From Legionellaceae bacterium (lineage in GTDB: Bacteria > Pseudomonadota > Gammaproteobacteria > Legionellales > Legionellaceae), in NCBI GenBank assembly GCA_947504875.1, contig CANNJI010000024.1, positions 1-32,037 of the forward strand: a stretch of DNA of 32,037 nucleotides, given 5' to 3'. Each line of letters begins with the position of its first letter. Position 1 is the first letter of the stretch. Positions 31,514-32,037 of the stretch are shown here, one piece after another. A model generated the notes under the pieces. The model was not told the DNA's origin. It searched no databases and saw nothing but the letters and a program-made list of their open reading frames with translations. Both the position numbers and the translations under genes were made by a program.

Positions 31514-31922
31514 TCATTGTAATAGGGCAAGACCAGAGGTGTTGCTCCAAATTCCATCCCCAGTCGTGCTTGTACAACCCGTAATGAAAGGTGTAACCGG
31601 GCTGATAGTGCACGTTGCAACAGTATTGATACCCGTGGTCACATAAGCCAAGGTTTCATCTGAATTTAAAGCAATATTAACGCCATCAACAATGACCGGG
31701 TACTGTGCTGATTTTACACAACTATTCAGTGTTGCACCAGATACATCACAAGTCGTGATGAACTGCTCCCCTGCAATATAGGCTTTTGAGTTATCCGCTT
31801 TAATAGCTATGCTTCTAACCACGTCAGCTAAATTAGTAGCGTTTGAACTGGGGCATGGATAACTTAATACACCAGTAGCAGTATTCACCGGATCAAGTCC
31901 TAAAGTTGCTGTAAAGATCCAT
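31514..31922 (-). pseudogene. Broken beta-propeller (YncE-like) gene
   Basis: The frame at 31888-31514 encodes propeller-type repeats with paired cysteines: SKAYIAGEQFITTCDVSG, LNSDETLAYVTTGINTVATC and TISPVTPFITGCTSTTG. It has no good start of its own. The best ribosome binding site and start (GAGGATAAAA before ATG at 31922) are one base out of frame with it and reach a stop after nine codons. No signal peptide remains. It looks like the remnant of a larger secreted propeller after deletion and frameshift. A sequencing error is possible for the frameshift but not for the missing length. Confidence 0.6.
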
Positions 31923-31944
31923 TTTTATCCTCACCCCTAATTTT

Positions 31945-32037
31945 TTACTGATTAATTGCAATCACATTACTTTGAGTTTCAGCAGCATTTTTTTCGTTTT
32001 TCCATTCCCAAAACTCAGTCATATCGAAGTATTTTGC
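31945..32037 (-). CDS. C-terminus of an unidentified gene (partial, runs off the right edge)
   Basis: An open minus-strand frame enters from the right edge and ends at 31945. Its last 30 residues include KYFDMTEFWEWKNEKN and end SNVIAINQ. Codon use looks like that of the neighbours. It is too short to identify. It ends 22 bp before the start of the broken propeller gene, so the two may once have formed an operon. Confidence 0.5.
   Translation of the reverse strand, partial: AKYFDMTEFWEWKNEKNAAETQSNVIAINQ

Overview
The window reads as a chromosomal segment of a gammaproteobacterium, most likely from the order Legionellales (Legionella/Coxiella relatives). The main reason is an enhA-enhB-enhC operon, a locus known from Legionella. 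AT-rich DNA, short palindromic repeats and several unrecognised proteins of possible effector type fit that placing. The genus cannot be fixed from the sequence alone.

Layout: (1) 196-4627, minus strand: a DAACS-family symporter with its own promoter, then three overlapping or adjacent genes (GT2 glycosyltransferase, YdjC/NaxD-type deacetylase, ArnT/FlmK-type transferase). These form a compact pathway to decorate lipid A with an amino sugar. (2) 4692-6042, minus: three minor pilins (PilV-, PilW- and PilX-like). (3) 6184-6897: an unknown coiled-coil protein, then a 112 bp dispersed repeat. (4) 7261-10451, plus: purB-nadB-rubredoxin, then a small secreted protein and tRNA-Lys(UUU). (5) 11080-16709, minus: a complete RiPP cluster of the graspetide (omega-ester peptide) type. 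It has a previously unmarked 57-residue precursor with a double-glycine leader, an ATP-grasp ligase, a secreted HEAT-repeat protein, an HlyD-type adaptor and a C39-peptidase ABC exporter. (6) 16817-19307: EVE-domain protein, dksA and waaA. (7) 19521-22727: a secreted Asp-box propeller, an unknown protein with a faint kinase-like motif, and a KDPG-aldolase homologue lacking the Schiff-base lysine. (8) 22748-28645, minus: enhC, enhB, enhA and a papain-like secreted peptidase, with a perfect inverted repeat touching the enhA ribosome binding site. (9) 28827-31334, plus: glutaminase and an AAA/DUF4143 ATPase whose stop codon lies inside a MITE-like palindrome. (10) right edge: a broken propeller gene and the C-terminus of another gene.

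The graspetide cluster is the best candidate for an undescribed system. In the core, T32, T36 and T40 are spaced by four, and D48, E52 and D56 are also spaced by four. This is the mirrored arrangement expected for three nested ester crosslinks in a hairpin. The core has no lysine. The leader ends in VSGG, which fits the C39 peptidase encoded four genes downstream.

Two repeat families link parts of the window: a 110-112 bp element in two opposite-facing copies (6943-7054 and 29792-29901), and a MITE-like element with 29 bp perfect terminal inverted repeats at 31309-31417, with decayed relatives at 22016-22139 and 17338-17364.
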